Assembly: GCA_024180945.1 (NCBI GenBank)
Contig: JAKSGN010000007.1
Coordinates: 62,001 to 126,000 of the forward strand
Direction of reading: 5' to 3'
Length of the DNA: 64,000 nt
Source: Macrophomina tecta
Lineage: Eukaryota > Ascomycota > Dothideomycetes > Botryosphaeriales > Botryosphaeriaceae
Below, piece after piece: positions 22,641 to 33,742 of this stretch. The translations under genes were made by a program, and so were the position numbers. Position 1 is the first letter of the stretch. Every line of letters starts with the position of its first letter. Below the pieces are notes generated by a model, which saw only the letters and a list, made by a program, of their open reading frames with translations, did not search any database and was not told the DNA's origin.

Positions 22641-23219
22641 GGTCAGCTAATAACTAGGATGAATGGTTTTTCGTCATTCAGTTAAGGGCTAAGAAGTATG
22701 ATGTATTTAAATACATCGATCCATCGAAGCCTGAGAAACTTGCTTAACTAACCGAACCTGCCGAGGTTGAGGAGCCTCCAGCCTCTAATCTAAACTTCCA
22801 ACGAGCCTGGAAGCGCTATAAAATACAAATTAGGGCGTAAGAGAGAAGCCTAACTAAGTACGAGAAGCTTAAGAAGGAGATTAATAATCTTTCCACGATT
22901 ATTAAGGACTTAGTGAGCACATCACTACTGCCCGTTCTCTATTAGCTACGAGACAACTCTCATCCCTACTCTCAGCCAACAGCACTCAAGGCGCGGCTCC
23001 AGCTAATAAAGAAGACTTAGGAAGGACTCGTTATTAATTAGTTACGTCAGCTTAAGAAGCCTCCGAGCAGCCAAAAAATTAATAATTAGCTTACGCAGTA
23101 GAAGGAAACCCTCTTTAAGGCTGAAGAACTTAAGCTGCCTAATATCGCTAGTGATCGAGGCAAAGCCGCCTTTCTTAAAAAGTTTTATATTAGCCGTTTA
23201 GTTTACTAAATGATATAAT
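22640..23219 (+). pseudogene. Ty1/copia gag relic with RIP-type stop codons
   Basis: One plus-strand frame reads through the whole stretch: DEWFFVIQLRAKKYDVFKYI, then DPSKPEKLA, TEPAEVEEPP, RAWKRYKIQIRA, KYEKLKKEINNLSTIIKDLV, KLPNIASDRGKAAFLKKFYI. This is the N-terminal part of a fungal copia gag. It contains about nine in-frame stops, all TAA or TAG at positions where Gln or Trp is expected (for example NN-stop-DEWF for NNWDEWF), and no frameshift. That is the signature of C-to-T (CpA to TpA) repeat-induced point mutation. The relic stops where the MULE terminal repeat begins at 23224. Confidence 0.75.
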
Positions 23220-23223
23220 TCTA

Positions 23224-23310
23224 TTCGACGAAAATACCAAATCCACCCTCATTCAGGCCGAAAACGCATAAACCACCCTATCGGACACAATCCACCTCTT
23301 GCAGGGGTAT
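23224..23310. repeat. MULE left terminal inverted repeat
   Basis: Matches the reverse complement of 26738-26823 with only a few differences, all towards the inner end or at the fourteenth base. Confidence 0.9.
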
Positions 23311-23589
23311 TTCGCAGGCAAATGCTGGTCGGTTTTGTCTTCCGAAGGGGCCGGTGTAAAGGTTCGTTGTTACCTATCCCTATTGGGCGATTTATATATT
23401 AGCTTTTGTCAAACATTAAGCGTTACAGGACTATCCGCGGCTTACTAGCCCGACACTGTAGTATAAAGGGGATCCTCCCCCACCACTCGTTACACTCTTC
23501 AGTAGCATCGTCAATTCATTCTCTACTCATTACAAAGTCTCACAGCTTTGGTGTTGAGTTTTAATGTAACTTACTCCTCACTGCCGTTG

Positions 23590-23622
23590 CCTCCTCCTCC
23601 TCCTCCTCCTCCTCCTCCTCCT
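23590..23622. repeat. (CCT)n microsatellite in MULE leader
   Basis: Eleven uninterrupted cct units about 70 bp upstream of the transposase ATG. Confidence 0.9.
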
Positions 23623-23692
23623 TACGCCTCTCAGAGCCGTTCAAGCCTTCAGAGCCTTTTAAGCCTTCAAATTCGTTACCGCTTTTATCACA

Positions 23693-26569
23693 ATGTTGCC
23701 TGCAGTCGGTGTTGTATATGACTCCATCAAGGAGGCCGCAACAGCTATTAAACGAGCCTCCGGAGCCGCCGGCTCATCGTTTAAGCCGTCCCCTAATAAT
23801 AACACCAATCGGTGGCGTGCGCGCTGCAAGGACGGTTGCGCCTTCTACATTAGTATACGCCGTCGGGCTGACGGCCTCTGCCATGTTGTTGAGGCGAAGG
23901 AGCATACGTGTAGCCCGCTGGCTAATACTAATAACTCCAAGCATGCGGTAAGCCGTGAGGTGTTGGCTACAGTACTTACTCCGTATATGAAAGGCCGTCC
24001 TACTGCATCGACTGCGGAGGCTCGCAACTACCTCTTTACTCAGCGAGGCGTCATGCCAACGTATAAGCAAGCCCGGAGGGCCATGGAGGAGGTGCAGGGT
24101 GTATTATCACTAGATGAGCTAAGGAGCTTCCGTCTCATGGAGTCGTTCCTTGCTGAAGCCGAGTTTCCAGACGGTCGCACTCGTAATGCGTATACGAGCC
24201 TCAACACTATAAGCGGTATACACGGCCGTCAATTTAAGTCCTGTTTCTTAGCGCCTCTTGCGTGCATGGAGGCGCTGACGTTCACCATACCGGTAATCTT
24301 TCTGGACTCTACATAGCTCAAATGTCAGCATAGCTCGTTGCACCTCTTCATGGCCGTTGTCAAGGACGCAAACAACGAAACCTTACCTATCGCTTGGGGG
24401 TTATACCCGGGCGAAGATGACGTTAGCTGGGCATCCTTTTGCACCGACTTAGCCAGGGCAGCAAGGTTTAATGAAGCTACTAGTAAGTATCTAGGCACTA
24501 GGAATTCTCCGTTAGCTCTAATAAATTTACTAGTAAATCGTCGGGATTATACCAAATTTTCCGTTGTCTCTGATCGCAACGCTGCCCTTATTAAAGCCGT
24601 TAGAGACGTCCTCCACCTTCACCACTTCTACTGTATTAATCATATGGCTCGTAACGTTCATAAGAAGTTTAGCGCGTTAGCTGCAAAGCACTTTCGACGG
24701 GCTGCCTATGCAGCGAAGGAGGCGGCCTTTTCTCATCATATGAGGAGCCTTCGAGAGGTGAACAGCGACGCCGAAACTTACGTATCAAATATAACTCTCA
24801 GCCACTGGGCAAGGTGTGCGCAGCCAGCAGGCCTCCGGCGCTACAACAATATGACGAATAATCCAGTGGAGTCGATGAATAAGCAGATTGATGATGCGCG
24901 TCATCAGCAGCCGCTCAAGGCACTAGAATGGATATATGACTTAGTACAGGCGCGCTTCTTTAAGCGGCGTACGGCTGCACACCCTAACGCCTTTGGACTT
25001 ACTACATACGCGGCGCGCAAGCTAGAGGAGCATACGGCTATTGCGCAGCAAATGAAAGTGACGCCCGCTAACGAGATTGACGGCTCCGGCAAGGTTATTG
25101 TGTCTCTAGATGAGGGAGAGGTTCACTATAAGGTGGCGTTAGCAGACAACCGCTGTAACTGCATGGATTGGCTGGACGAAGGACTCCCTTGTGAACACGC
25201 CTGCGCGCTGGCCTTGCGCATGAAGAGACGGCCTGAACACCTCTGGATTAGCGATATGTGGAAGCTTGAGACGCAGAGAGAGGCGTACCGACTATCGTTA
25301 AAGCCGCTAGAGCTGGATTACTTAGTGGAGGGTGAACTCTTGCCACCAAATATTAGAAGCCGCTCCGGACGTCAGCAAACGAAGCGTAAGGAAGCGCCAA
25401 AAGGACCTGCCAGGCCTGTTAGGACGTACCGCTGCTCAATTTGCGGCTTCAGCGGTCATGGCAAGCTGCGCTGCCGTCGGAATCCTGAGCCATTTGGGCC
25501 GTATATTGGTGGAGTAGGTGTTGATGAAGAAGCGGAGGCGGCCGTAATACAAGCAGAGACAGCAGAGAGGCCAGGCAGCAGCCAAAATAGGCCTAGCAGC
25601 ACCCATAATAGGCCTAGCGGAGGGACCGATAAGACTGATAAGACACCTGGGCGAAAATATCAACCTCGTTGCGCACTTCCAAGCCTTAGCACCGTCAACG
25701 TACAAGGCCATGAACCACCAAGCGACGGCTCCAGCTCACCCGGCGATGTAAGCCCTATTGAAATCAGCCCCGAAAGCGACTCTAGCGACTCTAGTAGCTC
25801 TAGCGATGACGTTGTGCCGCCGTCAGCACTTGCGGAAACCAACACCCACCGTACTCCTCTACCAAGAACGCCCCTGGAGGACGTTCTAAGCCGTACATGG
25901 ACTTCACCGCCACCCCGCATACCTTCTACACCTATACTAGGCTACACAGGACCAATTGAATGGCCTGAGCTTGGCTCACCATCAGAAACAACATGGGGAG
26001 TAATGGCTAAGCGCGCCCGGGCTGTTCTTCAGAGCCTGGAGGTTGAGTTGAGTAAGGCGAAGGAGACGCTCTTTGCCGCCCAGCTAGCTAATCCGCAGGC
26101 CAATAAAACGGTGTGGCGCAAGGAGAGTGATGTGCGCTTCCTCAAGTCAAGGATTGAAACGCAAAGACGCCGTATTACCAACTTTGAATGCGAGGCTGAA
26201 TTACAGCCTTATGAAGACCGTCATCTAGAGGTTATAAGGCGTGGGAGAGTAGTGCAACACCGCGATATGTACGAGCGACGGTGGCGGCCTCTTCTTAAAT
26301 ATCAACACCAGCAGGGCCAAGAGTACGTTATTCAGCAGCAGCAGCAGTGGGCCCGGTTACTCCTTCAATCGCCTTCTAATTCACCTCTCTCGTCGGCACG
26401 TTTAATCGCAACTCCGTCGCCTCCACCACTGCTACTTACAATGCTAATACGGCTTACTCGCAAGCGCCCGCTAGAGCTGCCTATTCGACTCTCGCCTCGC
26501 AAGCAACAACGTGTTAATAGCTACAACGAGGTTTATATGAGTAGGAAGCAATTGGGCTGGAGGCAATAG
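23693..26569 (+). pseudogene. MULE transposase interrupted by a single in-frame TAG
   Basis: The frame from the ATG at 23693 to 26569 is 959 codons with exactly one stop, TAG at 24314-24316. Domains in order: an N-terminal FAR1/WRKY-like Cys/His domain (RARCKDGCAFYISIRR..VEAKEHTC), the MULE catalytic domain with the first Asp in VIFLDST just before the TAG, the second Asp in VVSDRNAALIKAV and Glu in NNPVESMNKQI, a SWIM zinc finger (CNCMDWLDEGLPCEHACAL), a zinc knuckle (CSICGFSGHGKLRC), a Ser/Asp-rich linker, and a long helical C-terminus with a Gln run. The TAG lies where a CAG or CAT-like codon is expected after DST. It is either a nonsense mutation that inactivates an otherwise intact, recently active element or a readthrough site; mutation is more likely. 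Confidence 0.85.
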
Positions 26570-26737
26570 AGGTAGGGGTTATATAATACGTGTTTAATGG
26601 AGTTACTGCTGTTCAACACCATGCCAAGTAATATGAGCGTGTTACTGCTGTTTAACGCCACGCTAAGTAATTACCTAACATGCAGACCCCGGCGGCTTTC
26701 AGAGCGGTAAGGATTAGGCCAGGAACCCCCTGTGAAT

Positions 26738-26823
26738 ATACCCTGCAAGAGGTGGATTGTGTCCGATAGGGTGGTTTATGCGTTTTCGGCCTGAATGAGG
26801 GTGGATTTAGTATTTTCGTCGAA
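26738..26823. repeat. MULE right terminal inverted repeat
   Basis: Reverse complement of the left repeat at 23224-23310. Confidence 0.9.
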
Positions 26824-27243
26824 ATTGAGTCAAGGCAGCAACGGATGAAAGGCGTGGCAGTGTATATAGGACGGCTCTTATGTCTCCACAGAAGACATCG
26901 TAGCCTGATTAGACCAATCCAATCCATATATCTTAGGGTCATAAAGCCCTTGACCTCTGGGGTTCGTAACAATTTGTCAAAAAAGACCTCTGTTTCTACT
27001 TCACTTTACGCAACAACCAAAGAAGTTATCGAAACTTAAACTACACAGCACGAATGAGAAGAAATAGAAGTACACATATATAAATTTTAGGGTAATAATT
27101 TCACCGTTGTGGTTGTAAGGCTAGTGAGATTTGGCTAATGGAATCGACGCCATGATCGAGGATGTGTATGCCTTAGGGAAAGAAAGCGGACAGCGATGGG
27201 CTGCGGATGCCGCTTCTTACACTTGCATTTAAGGATCGAGTCT
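26824..27243. other. Intergenic spacer
   Basis: Nothing supportable; 3' flank of the MULE and downstream region of the minus-strand gene ending at 27244. Confidence 0.5.
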
Positions 27244-28441
27244 TTACGACAAGGCGCTCCTGAGGTCATCCCTGATCGTTTCTTCTGCGTTGGCTAGTTC
27301 TTCAGCAACATGCTGTCTGGTTTCTTCCTTGATTTCGAGCAAGGTCTCATCGAGCGTGCGCTGCCACTGCTCATCGAATACATGAAGCCGGTCCTCCGCT
27401 TCGTCGGTTATGTCGTCCAGTCGCTTCTCCACCCGTTCCTCCAACTCGTCCAGACGTGTCATCACTTTTTCGTCTATCTCCGTGAGACGCTTTTCAACTC
27501 GCTCGTCAATTTGCATTAGAATCATTTCTCTAGTCTCAACCAGCCGCCGCTCTAGCTGCTCCGCCCATCTCTCCTCAAGTCTTGTTTCCAAGGCGTTAAG
27601 ACCCTGTTCGAGTGTTCGTTGCCAATCTAATTCGCCGCCATCGCTGCTAGGCTGTTTCCGCTTTTTGTTGGTTTGTTCTCCTCGCGCTAGAATAAAAAGG
27701 TTAAATCGGGATGGCACGGGAGCGGCGAGGCACTTGCTTACAAGGTCGGGTGGGTTGCCGGGAAGGAGACGACAGAGCCAACTCGTCATACGAAGGTGGA
27801 CTGTCGGCGGCCAAGGTGCTCGAGCCGGGCCTGTTGACGATCTGAAATCCTCGGCCCGCATAGAGCCTCTCGAGACAGCCTTCTGGCAAACAGTAAGCTC
27901 CCCCGCCGAGATCTTGAGACAAGCCATCGACCGAGCCTTGCTCGATATAGCTGGTGGGAATGTATAGAGTAAAGCATTCGGACGATGCAAGCGAGAGAAG
28001 AGACTCCAGTGTGGCACCGGCAGCACTCGTCTTGGGCGAGAGTGCGCAGTCGCATGGCGCGATGATTAGGGCCGAATGGGGGTGCTGGGCAAATCGGATT
28101 CCGACGAGGTCCTGGGCCGACTGGCAATGGCCGCCCTTGACCATGGCCTCGCACACCCGCTGAGGAATGTCCTCAACATGACGGCCGACGGTCAGCACCT
28201 TCTCGGGGTCGATTATGAGGTATAGCCTGACCTTCCTGCGATTATCCTTCAGACCGACGAGCAGGCGAAGCCAAAGCGATGCCGTTTTCCGGCTCGTGTC
28301 GACTGCAGCTTCAAATACAAGCTGTGGGGACTTGCAGCCGAGATGCTGAGTGTCAGCTTCGCGCCATTCGGCCACGACAGGGGCGGAGAATGATGATCGG
28401 TTGGCCGTTGTCGAGGAAGAGCGGGAGGAAGAGGATGCCAT
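27244..28441 (-). CDS. Hypothetical 380-aa protein: DSPPSY motif plus coiled coil
   Basis: Two exons: complement(27742..28441) from the ATG at 28441 (MASSSSRSS) and complement(27244..27686), joined over a 55-nt intron (27687..27741) with a GTAAGC donor, TTTAAC branch and TCTAG acceptor. Splicing gives RQPTRP-S-RGEQTNKKRK and 1143 nt in frame. The N-domain (~200 aa) has hydrophobic strands (RKVRLYLIIDPEKVLTVGR) and ends in AADSPPSYDELALS, parallel to DSPPAYSEI in the protein at 9182. The second exon opens with a basic KKRKQ patch (possible nuclear signal) and continues as a ~130-residue coiled coil with repeated E(R/K)VEKRL(T/D)(E/D)I heptads (VEKRLTEIDEKVMTRLDELE). The combination suggests an oligomeric scaffold; function unknown. 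Confidence 0.75.
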
Positions 28442-29322
28442 AGTAATAACCTGTTTAGTTAGCAATTTCACAGCAAGTGGATCGAGCAATTGCAATCCCT
28501 CCCATAGCAAAGTGTATGCGATATCCCACCCGCCTAGGCTTCTTAAAGAGCAGCCTCGACTCGTTTATTACACCTCCCTCGCGGCGCCCTGAAAGCCGTA
28601 ACCGGGAAACTGGAGACGCAAACGGCGACGACAAGATAGTAGTCCCTACAGACCCTAGTTCTTCTACTAGAAGGCCGTGTAAGGCACTTCCAGTAGGTGG
28701 AATCTAGTGAAGCTGGCCTGCTTGCGTTGTCGAGCTCGCACGTTGTCAAGGCTTTCTAGAGCGGCCGCCGGGGTGGTCTCATTGGTCAGTTGGCGGTTCG
28801 AGGACGTAGACGGCGATGGAAGCGAGACGGGAATCCGCGATAATGGTGATGGGGTCTCAGAAGAGGGATGTGTTGGCGGACGAAGGTTGAGGAGACGGGC
28901 GAGCGGCCCGCGCGCGACAAAACTAAACCCAACACGGAACGGCGCCTAGCCGAAACGGGACTCGCTAGCCACGCCGATTTCGGCCCTGCCGTCAATCCCA
29001 CGACCTATGTGAAGACCGGGCACGGTGTCTTGTAACGTGTTACGCGTTTCGAAATAGGCCGCAAAGAGCTCGAGGAGGCTAGAGGGGCCCTTCCTTCGCC
29101 GCCGCACGGTGTAGGGCTAGGTCGGCCTGGTCTACTCGTTTGCTCTACCTGGTCCGTTATACTTCGCAGCTGATCATCGGTTTCTCGGTACTAAAATCCC
29201 TACGAGAGGTTGGGGGCGTACTACTCCCACTGCTCACGAATACATAACCTTGCCGTAGTCCTTATATCGAATGGGCTTACGGGATAGAAAGCACCCGCTC
29301 TCTGGAAGACGTTCTCATCTTC
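28442..29322. other. Intergenic region without a supportable gene
   Basis: Short frames only, GC-rich around 28900-29130. Confidence 0.45.
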
Positions 29323-29936
29323 TCATGTTGGAACGACCATGATTCCCATGCTGTTGAGGATATGGACACACCGGACAGTTTGTGGGACGTCCTTCTCCAT
29401 GTCTAAATTCCCAAGAGCCATAGTCGTCGCCCCATCTTTACGAAACAATGCCCTATTCCCGTGCCAAAAATTCCGCTCTACCTGTAAGAGTAACTCCTGT
29501 TTCGCCTCCCGTGTATAACCCAACCCTGCTGGACAGGAGCCGAAAACAAGCCTGTCATCATCCAATTCACCCGCAAAACCTCCTATCTTAACGCTAAGCT
29601 ATTGCAATACGTCTGCAACAGGCCAGTGATTACCGTTCCATCGCTTTGATGTTGGATGATAGGTTGCCTCGTCCAAAGAGCCCACGACCAGGAAGGGGCG
29701 CGAGCGACCCCCTCAGGCCACACCATAAGGGTCTGGGCACCACATTTCCGCTTCCATTCTTTCTCAATGTCACCGTTCAGAAGTTTGCCTCCGATCAGGC
29801 GCCTGGACGACCGCAACAGCCCCCAGATCAAGTCTGATTTCCAGATTCCAGTCAGGAAGTCTCCGCCTGCCCCCAATGCAGCAACCATTTCGACGTCGAA
29901 ATGCTTGGTGGGCCCATACAAACCGTCTGCCCCCAA
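29323..29936 (-). pseudogene. HET-domain protein, C-terminal fragment
   Basis: Minus-strand sequence from 29936 reads AALGAGGDFLTGIWKSDLIW, then GLLRSS, VARAPSWSWALW, matching the G-x-W-x-x-D-L-x-x-GLLW ... R-x-P-x-(A)PSWSWAS pattern that lies downstream of the HET domain in fungal heterokaryon-incompatibility proteins. After a frame change near 29590 it continues as SVKIGGFAGELDDDRLVFG and ends at 29323. The N-terminal HET domain is absent: the upstream side is replaced by the 3' end of the LINE at 29940. The frame change could be an intron, but with the 5' loss the copy is best treated as a pseudogene. Confidence 0.65.
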
Positions 29937-29938
29937 TG

Positions 29939-29961
29939 ATTGATTGATTGATTGATTGATT
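29939..29961. repeat. LINE 3' tail, (AATC)n
   Basis: Five to six tandem 4-bp units, gatt on the plus strand and aatc on the element's strand, at the exact 3' terminus of the LINE. Confidence 0.85.
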
Positions 29962-32900
29962 CTATCAGGCTACGATACTGTCTAAGGTGGTATATGAGCC
30001 GTTCTTTCCGTTTCCCTGTCGTTACCTTCGTCTCTGGCCTTACTCACTTCTCAGTCCGACGTATTTGGGTTTTCCTTCGCTGTCCCTACGCTTCCTGTGG
30101 TGGGTCTGCCGTACCCGCCTCCCCTCTTCCGTCCTGGAACCTCCCCGTCCTTTGCAGGAACTGTATGGCCGCCTTAACTACTGCGAGGTTCGGCTTCCAC
30201 TTCTCCTTCGGGCCGTCAATCGGCTTCCCCGTCTGCCTGTCTTCCCATCCATTCCATCCTCCTAAAAGAAACGACATATCCCCCCATCTCGCCCCCGCTT
30301 CCGCCACCAACTCCCGTCTAAGGGCCTGCCACCGTGGGCACGCCAGCAGCACATGCTTGACCGTCTCCTGCCCCGTGCCACACTCGCACTCGCCGGATTC
30401 CTCTCGTCCCAGCCTGTATAGGTGGAATTTGAGGCGGGAGTGGTTCGAGCGGCACTGGATCAGGATTGCCGCCTGTTCTGAGCCCAGCGCGTTGTATAGG
30501 CCAATGGTGTGCCTGCCCGGTGCCGCGCCGTCTAGTTCCCACGTGTATTTCCCATACCGCTGCCGTTCTTCCCCGTGTTTCCTCTCCTCATCTCGAACGC
30601 TTTGCAACAGCGCCCGAGTGACTGTTTTGACCAGCCTCCTTCTGTCCCGCGAGTCGCGGTCCGGTTTCTGGCCTGGCTTTACCGCCTTCTTTGCTGCCCT
30701 ATCCGCCGCTTCGTTCCCCTCTACTCCCGAGTGGGCCGGAACCCAGGCGAGCCGGGGGGAGAGGCCTCGTGTTGCAATCTCGTCGAGCACCTCGTAGATC
30801 CTCCGCACGATGTATTGCCCCTCAGTTCGCTGGGCTCCGGTCCTGATCGCGTCCAGGGCCCTCTGGCTGTCCGTCGCCAGCCACACCTCTCTTCGCCCGC
30901 GGGGCCTTGTCGCTAGGTGCTCTAGTCCTGCTAGTATCGCGAGGAGTTCCGTGGCAAGGACCGAAAAGGACTTTGCCCTCGCTACCGTTTCGTTAACGAT
31001 CACCTTTGACTTGCGCGTGGTTACCATGCGCACTACCCCCACGCTGCACATTCCCTCTCTCAATGCCCCGTCCACGAAGACTGTGTTCTGCAGGGGCAGT
31101 CTCTGCGCGAGCCTTAGTGCCTCGGCCCTCTCCCCAATCCTGATCATCTCGCCCGCCGGCGCCGTCCACGGCGGGAGGCTCCACGGTAGGATTGTCTCCA
31201 TCTTGGGTGCCTCCCTCGGTCTGACCAGCTCTGCGAATTCATTCCACGTGTGCCGCAAGGGACTCTGCCACTTCCCGCCCTGTGACCGGAGTGCCCTCGC
31301 GCATCTAGCTGCCGGGTTGCCCTCGGGGAGGCTGAAGAGTCCGGCAAGGTGCTTGCCCACCTTTCTCTTAAGCCTGAATTCCACCGGACTCAGCCCCGCC
31401 TCCGATTCGAGGACCGGGAGCGCCACCTTCTTAAACGCCCTGGTGATAACCTGGGCACCCAATCGCTGGACCCTGTCCACCATACTCAACAACCTGCCCA
31501 CTCCGTACATGCTCGGGCCGTACCACGCCGAGGCGGCGTAGTCGGTGATGGGGACGACCGTGGCGTTGTAGAGTTGCCTCATAGCCCTCGGCCGCACTCC
31601 ATTCAGCCGTTTTATTGCCAGGCACTGCTTAAAGGCCTTGGTCGTGACCTTTGCGACGTGGTCATCCATCTTTAGTTTCTCATCCAGTACCACCCCCAGG
31701 ATCTTGACCGCCTTGCTGGGGTGGATTTCTTGGCCCTGGAAGCTGAGGGCCTTGGCGGGCGAGTCGTACCTCGCCGCGGTCCGCGTGAAGTGAATCAGTT
31801 TGGTCTTCTCCGCCTCGAAGGTGACGCCGCTCTTGCGCGCCCAGTCCTCTACCTTTGGCATGATGTTTTGCTGGAGGGATTCCGTGTTGGCGCTCACGCT
31901 CGGCCCGGTTACCCATGCCGTGTAGTCGTCCACGAAGCCCAGCGTGCCTTGTTCCTTGTTGATGGGCCCTTCCACCAGTTCCGCGTTGTACAGGATATAG
32001 AGGATTGGCGAGAGCGGTGAGCCCTGGGGCAGTCCTGGGTACTTGATGTCTCGGAGTGGTGAGCAGTGCCCGCTAACCACCACGCATCCCTTCCTTTCCG
32101 AGCAGAAGCTGTCCACCCATCGGACGATGTCCTCGGGCAGGAGCCTCTGCCGCAGCCTTTCGAGCAGCACCTCTTTGTTCACGCCATTGTAGGCTCCCTG
32201 GACGTCGAACGTGACGAGGGAGAGGACGCGCTGTCCCCTCCACGCCTCGAAGATTTTTTCCATTAGCACGGTGATGGCCTGCTCGCATGACCTCCTGCGC
32301 CGGGCTCCGAAGTGGTTGTGTGGGAGCAACTGGTGTTCTTCCGCGAGGTACGAGACCCGCCTGGCCACCACTGTCTCGAGCCCTTTGCTGATAGTCGCGA
32401 GTAGCGAGATTGGTCGGTACGCTTTTGGGATCGTGTAGTCCCTATCCGGCTTCCGTAGCGGCACGATTTTGGCCGTCCTCCATCCCACTGGGAGGTGTCC
32501 TAGCCGCAGCGACGCCTCGTAGAGGTTGGTGATGTTATCCCCCGTCGCCTGCCAGGTCTCTCTCCACACTCGGACCGGGAGTTCGTCTGCACCTGCTGCT
32601 TTGTCTGGGTGGGCCAGCATGATCGCTTCCTCCACCTCTGGTTTCTCGATTGGGGGCACTTCCAGCTGGCGCCGGCGCACCCGTCCCGCATCCATCTCCT
32701 CCGGTTCCGGTTGGGGCTGCTTGGGGAAGAATGTGTCCAGCAAGAGGTTTGCCTTCTCTTCCTCCGTCACCGCCGTCCGATCCTCCTTCGTTAGGGTGGG
32801 TATCCTCCCTGTTGACGATTCCACCTTCGTAAAGTTGTTGGCCTTCCATAGGTTGGCCGGGTCGTCGAGGAACTCCCTCCAGTGTTTCCGTTTTTGGGCC

Positions 32901-33620
32901 CTGATCTCCCGTATGTAGAGCGCTCTCGCTGCCGCCAGCTGCCCTGTCGCTTCCGTAATGTCCTGACTCTGTCTCCTTAGCGCCGTGCAGCGGTTTCGAA
33001 GCGCGGATACGCTCTGGCGGAGCGTTGTCAGTTTGTCGGACCACCATCTTTTTGCGTACGGTGATGGTTTGGCCCTGGGCGTCCTCGCCTCGACGATCTG
33101 CTGCACCACTCGAACGAACATGTCCGCCTCTCTGTCTAGCTCCCCCTCGCTCTCGATCCGCCTTACTGCTGGCAGGGTGGATTGTAGCTCTGCCCTTACC
33201 GTCGCCCAGTCGGTCTTCTGAAATAGGCGTCGTCCCGTCTTTTCTGCTTCGCGCGTGATTGTCAGGTCCAACCACGTTTCGATTGCGCGGTGGTCGGAGC
33301 CATGGTCGGTCTCGTATATCCTGCAGGTCTCTCTCCGTTCTGCCAGGAACTCGGATGCCAGCACCAGGTCGACCGTGGACCTTAGCTCTCCGTTTTGGTG
33401 CTCCCATGTGGCCGTTCCCGGGCGGAGCAGGGACTGCAGCCCCCATTCCTGCATGAGGTTGATCACCTCGCTCGCCTCCCCTTGCCGCGCCGTGTGGGCG
33501 ATTGCGTCTCCTCCCCACAGTTGGTCGTGGCGGTTGAAATCCCCAGCCACAATCACCTCCACTTCTTCCCTTTCCTCCTGTCCTACCTTCCGGATGGTCT
33601 GGTCGATGAGTCTGACCCAA
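29940..33620 (-). mobile_element. 5'-truncated Tad-like LINE retrotransposon
   Basis: Transcribed right to left. It carries an uninterrupted ORF2 (endonuclease remnant, RT, RNase H, zinc tail), a ~125-bp 3' UTR and a simple-repeat 3' tail of five to six AATC units (gattgattgattg at 29939-29961 on the plus strand). The 5' end is cut inside the endonuclease at about 33618, normal for target-primed reverse transcription. It lies between a HET fragment and the repeat/TLH block. Confidence 0.85.
30086..33618 (-). CDS. LINE ORF2: endonuclease (partial), reverse transcriptase, RNase H
   Basis: About 1177 codons without a stop; the first ~15 codons read upstream of 33618 derive from the flanking 47-bp repeat. 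In order from the N-terminus: the end of an APE-type endonuclease (VIVAGDFNRHDQLWGG and YETDHGSDHRAIE), reverse transcriptase with PLRKPDRD..YRPISLL, FDVQGAYNGV, LPQGSPLSPILY and the catalytic GFVDDYT, RNase H (VFVDGAL, ELLAILAGLEHL, LATDSQRALDAI, WVPAHSGVEGNEAADRAAK) and a C-terminal zinc tail CECGTGQETVKHVLLACP. The open frame suggests recent insertion. No ORF1 is attached and the initiating part is lost, so this copy cannot be autonomous. Confidence 0.85.
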
Positions 33621-33709
33621 ACCGAAAGGAGTGAATCCACCGTTATAAGGGTGGATTCAGCGCCCAAACCGAAAGGAGTGAATCCACCGTTATAAGGGTG
33701 GATTCAGCG
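33616..33709. repeat. Two tandem 47-bp repeats with an internal hairpin
   Basis: The unit starting cccaaaccgaaagg and ending gtggattcagcg occurs at 33616-33662 and 33663-33709 without visible differences. Each unit contains a perfect 9-bp inverted repeat, gaatccacc / ggtggattc, around an 8-base loop. Shorter tacggtggattcag copies follow at 33747-33776. Confidence 0.9.
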
Positions 33710-33726
33710 CCCATACAAAATTAAGG

Positions 33727-33742
33727 TTTAGGGTTAGGGTTA
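33727..33742 (+). repeat. Telomere-like TTAGGG repeats (interstitial)
   Basis: The plus strand reads tttagggttagggtta: two and a half TTAGGG units, the standard filamentous-fungus telomere repeat, between the 47-bp repeats and the TLH helicase gene. Another ttagggtt occurs at 34272-34279. Confidence 0.7.

Larger units (their letters stand above)
23224..26823 (+). mobile_element. MULE (Mutator-like) DNA transposon, 3.6 kb
   Basis: Terminal inverted repeats of about 87 bp: 23224-23310 on the left and 26738-26823 on the right are nearly identical as reverse complements, starting ttcgacgaaaata and ending near ctcttgcagg. The element encodes one MULE transposase with TATA-like gtataaagg at 23461 and a (CCT)n tract upstream. 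No matching 8-11-bp target-site duplication is visible (left flank ataattcta, right flank attgagtca), so either the insertion is old or one end has been rearranged. Confidence 0.9.

Noticed and set aside
30810..31541. Plus-strand frames within the LINE (also 32526-32918 and 33255-33695)
   Set aside because: Antisense to a complete RT/RNase H reading frame; no start context or recognisable domain.
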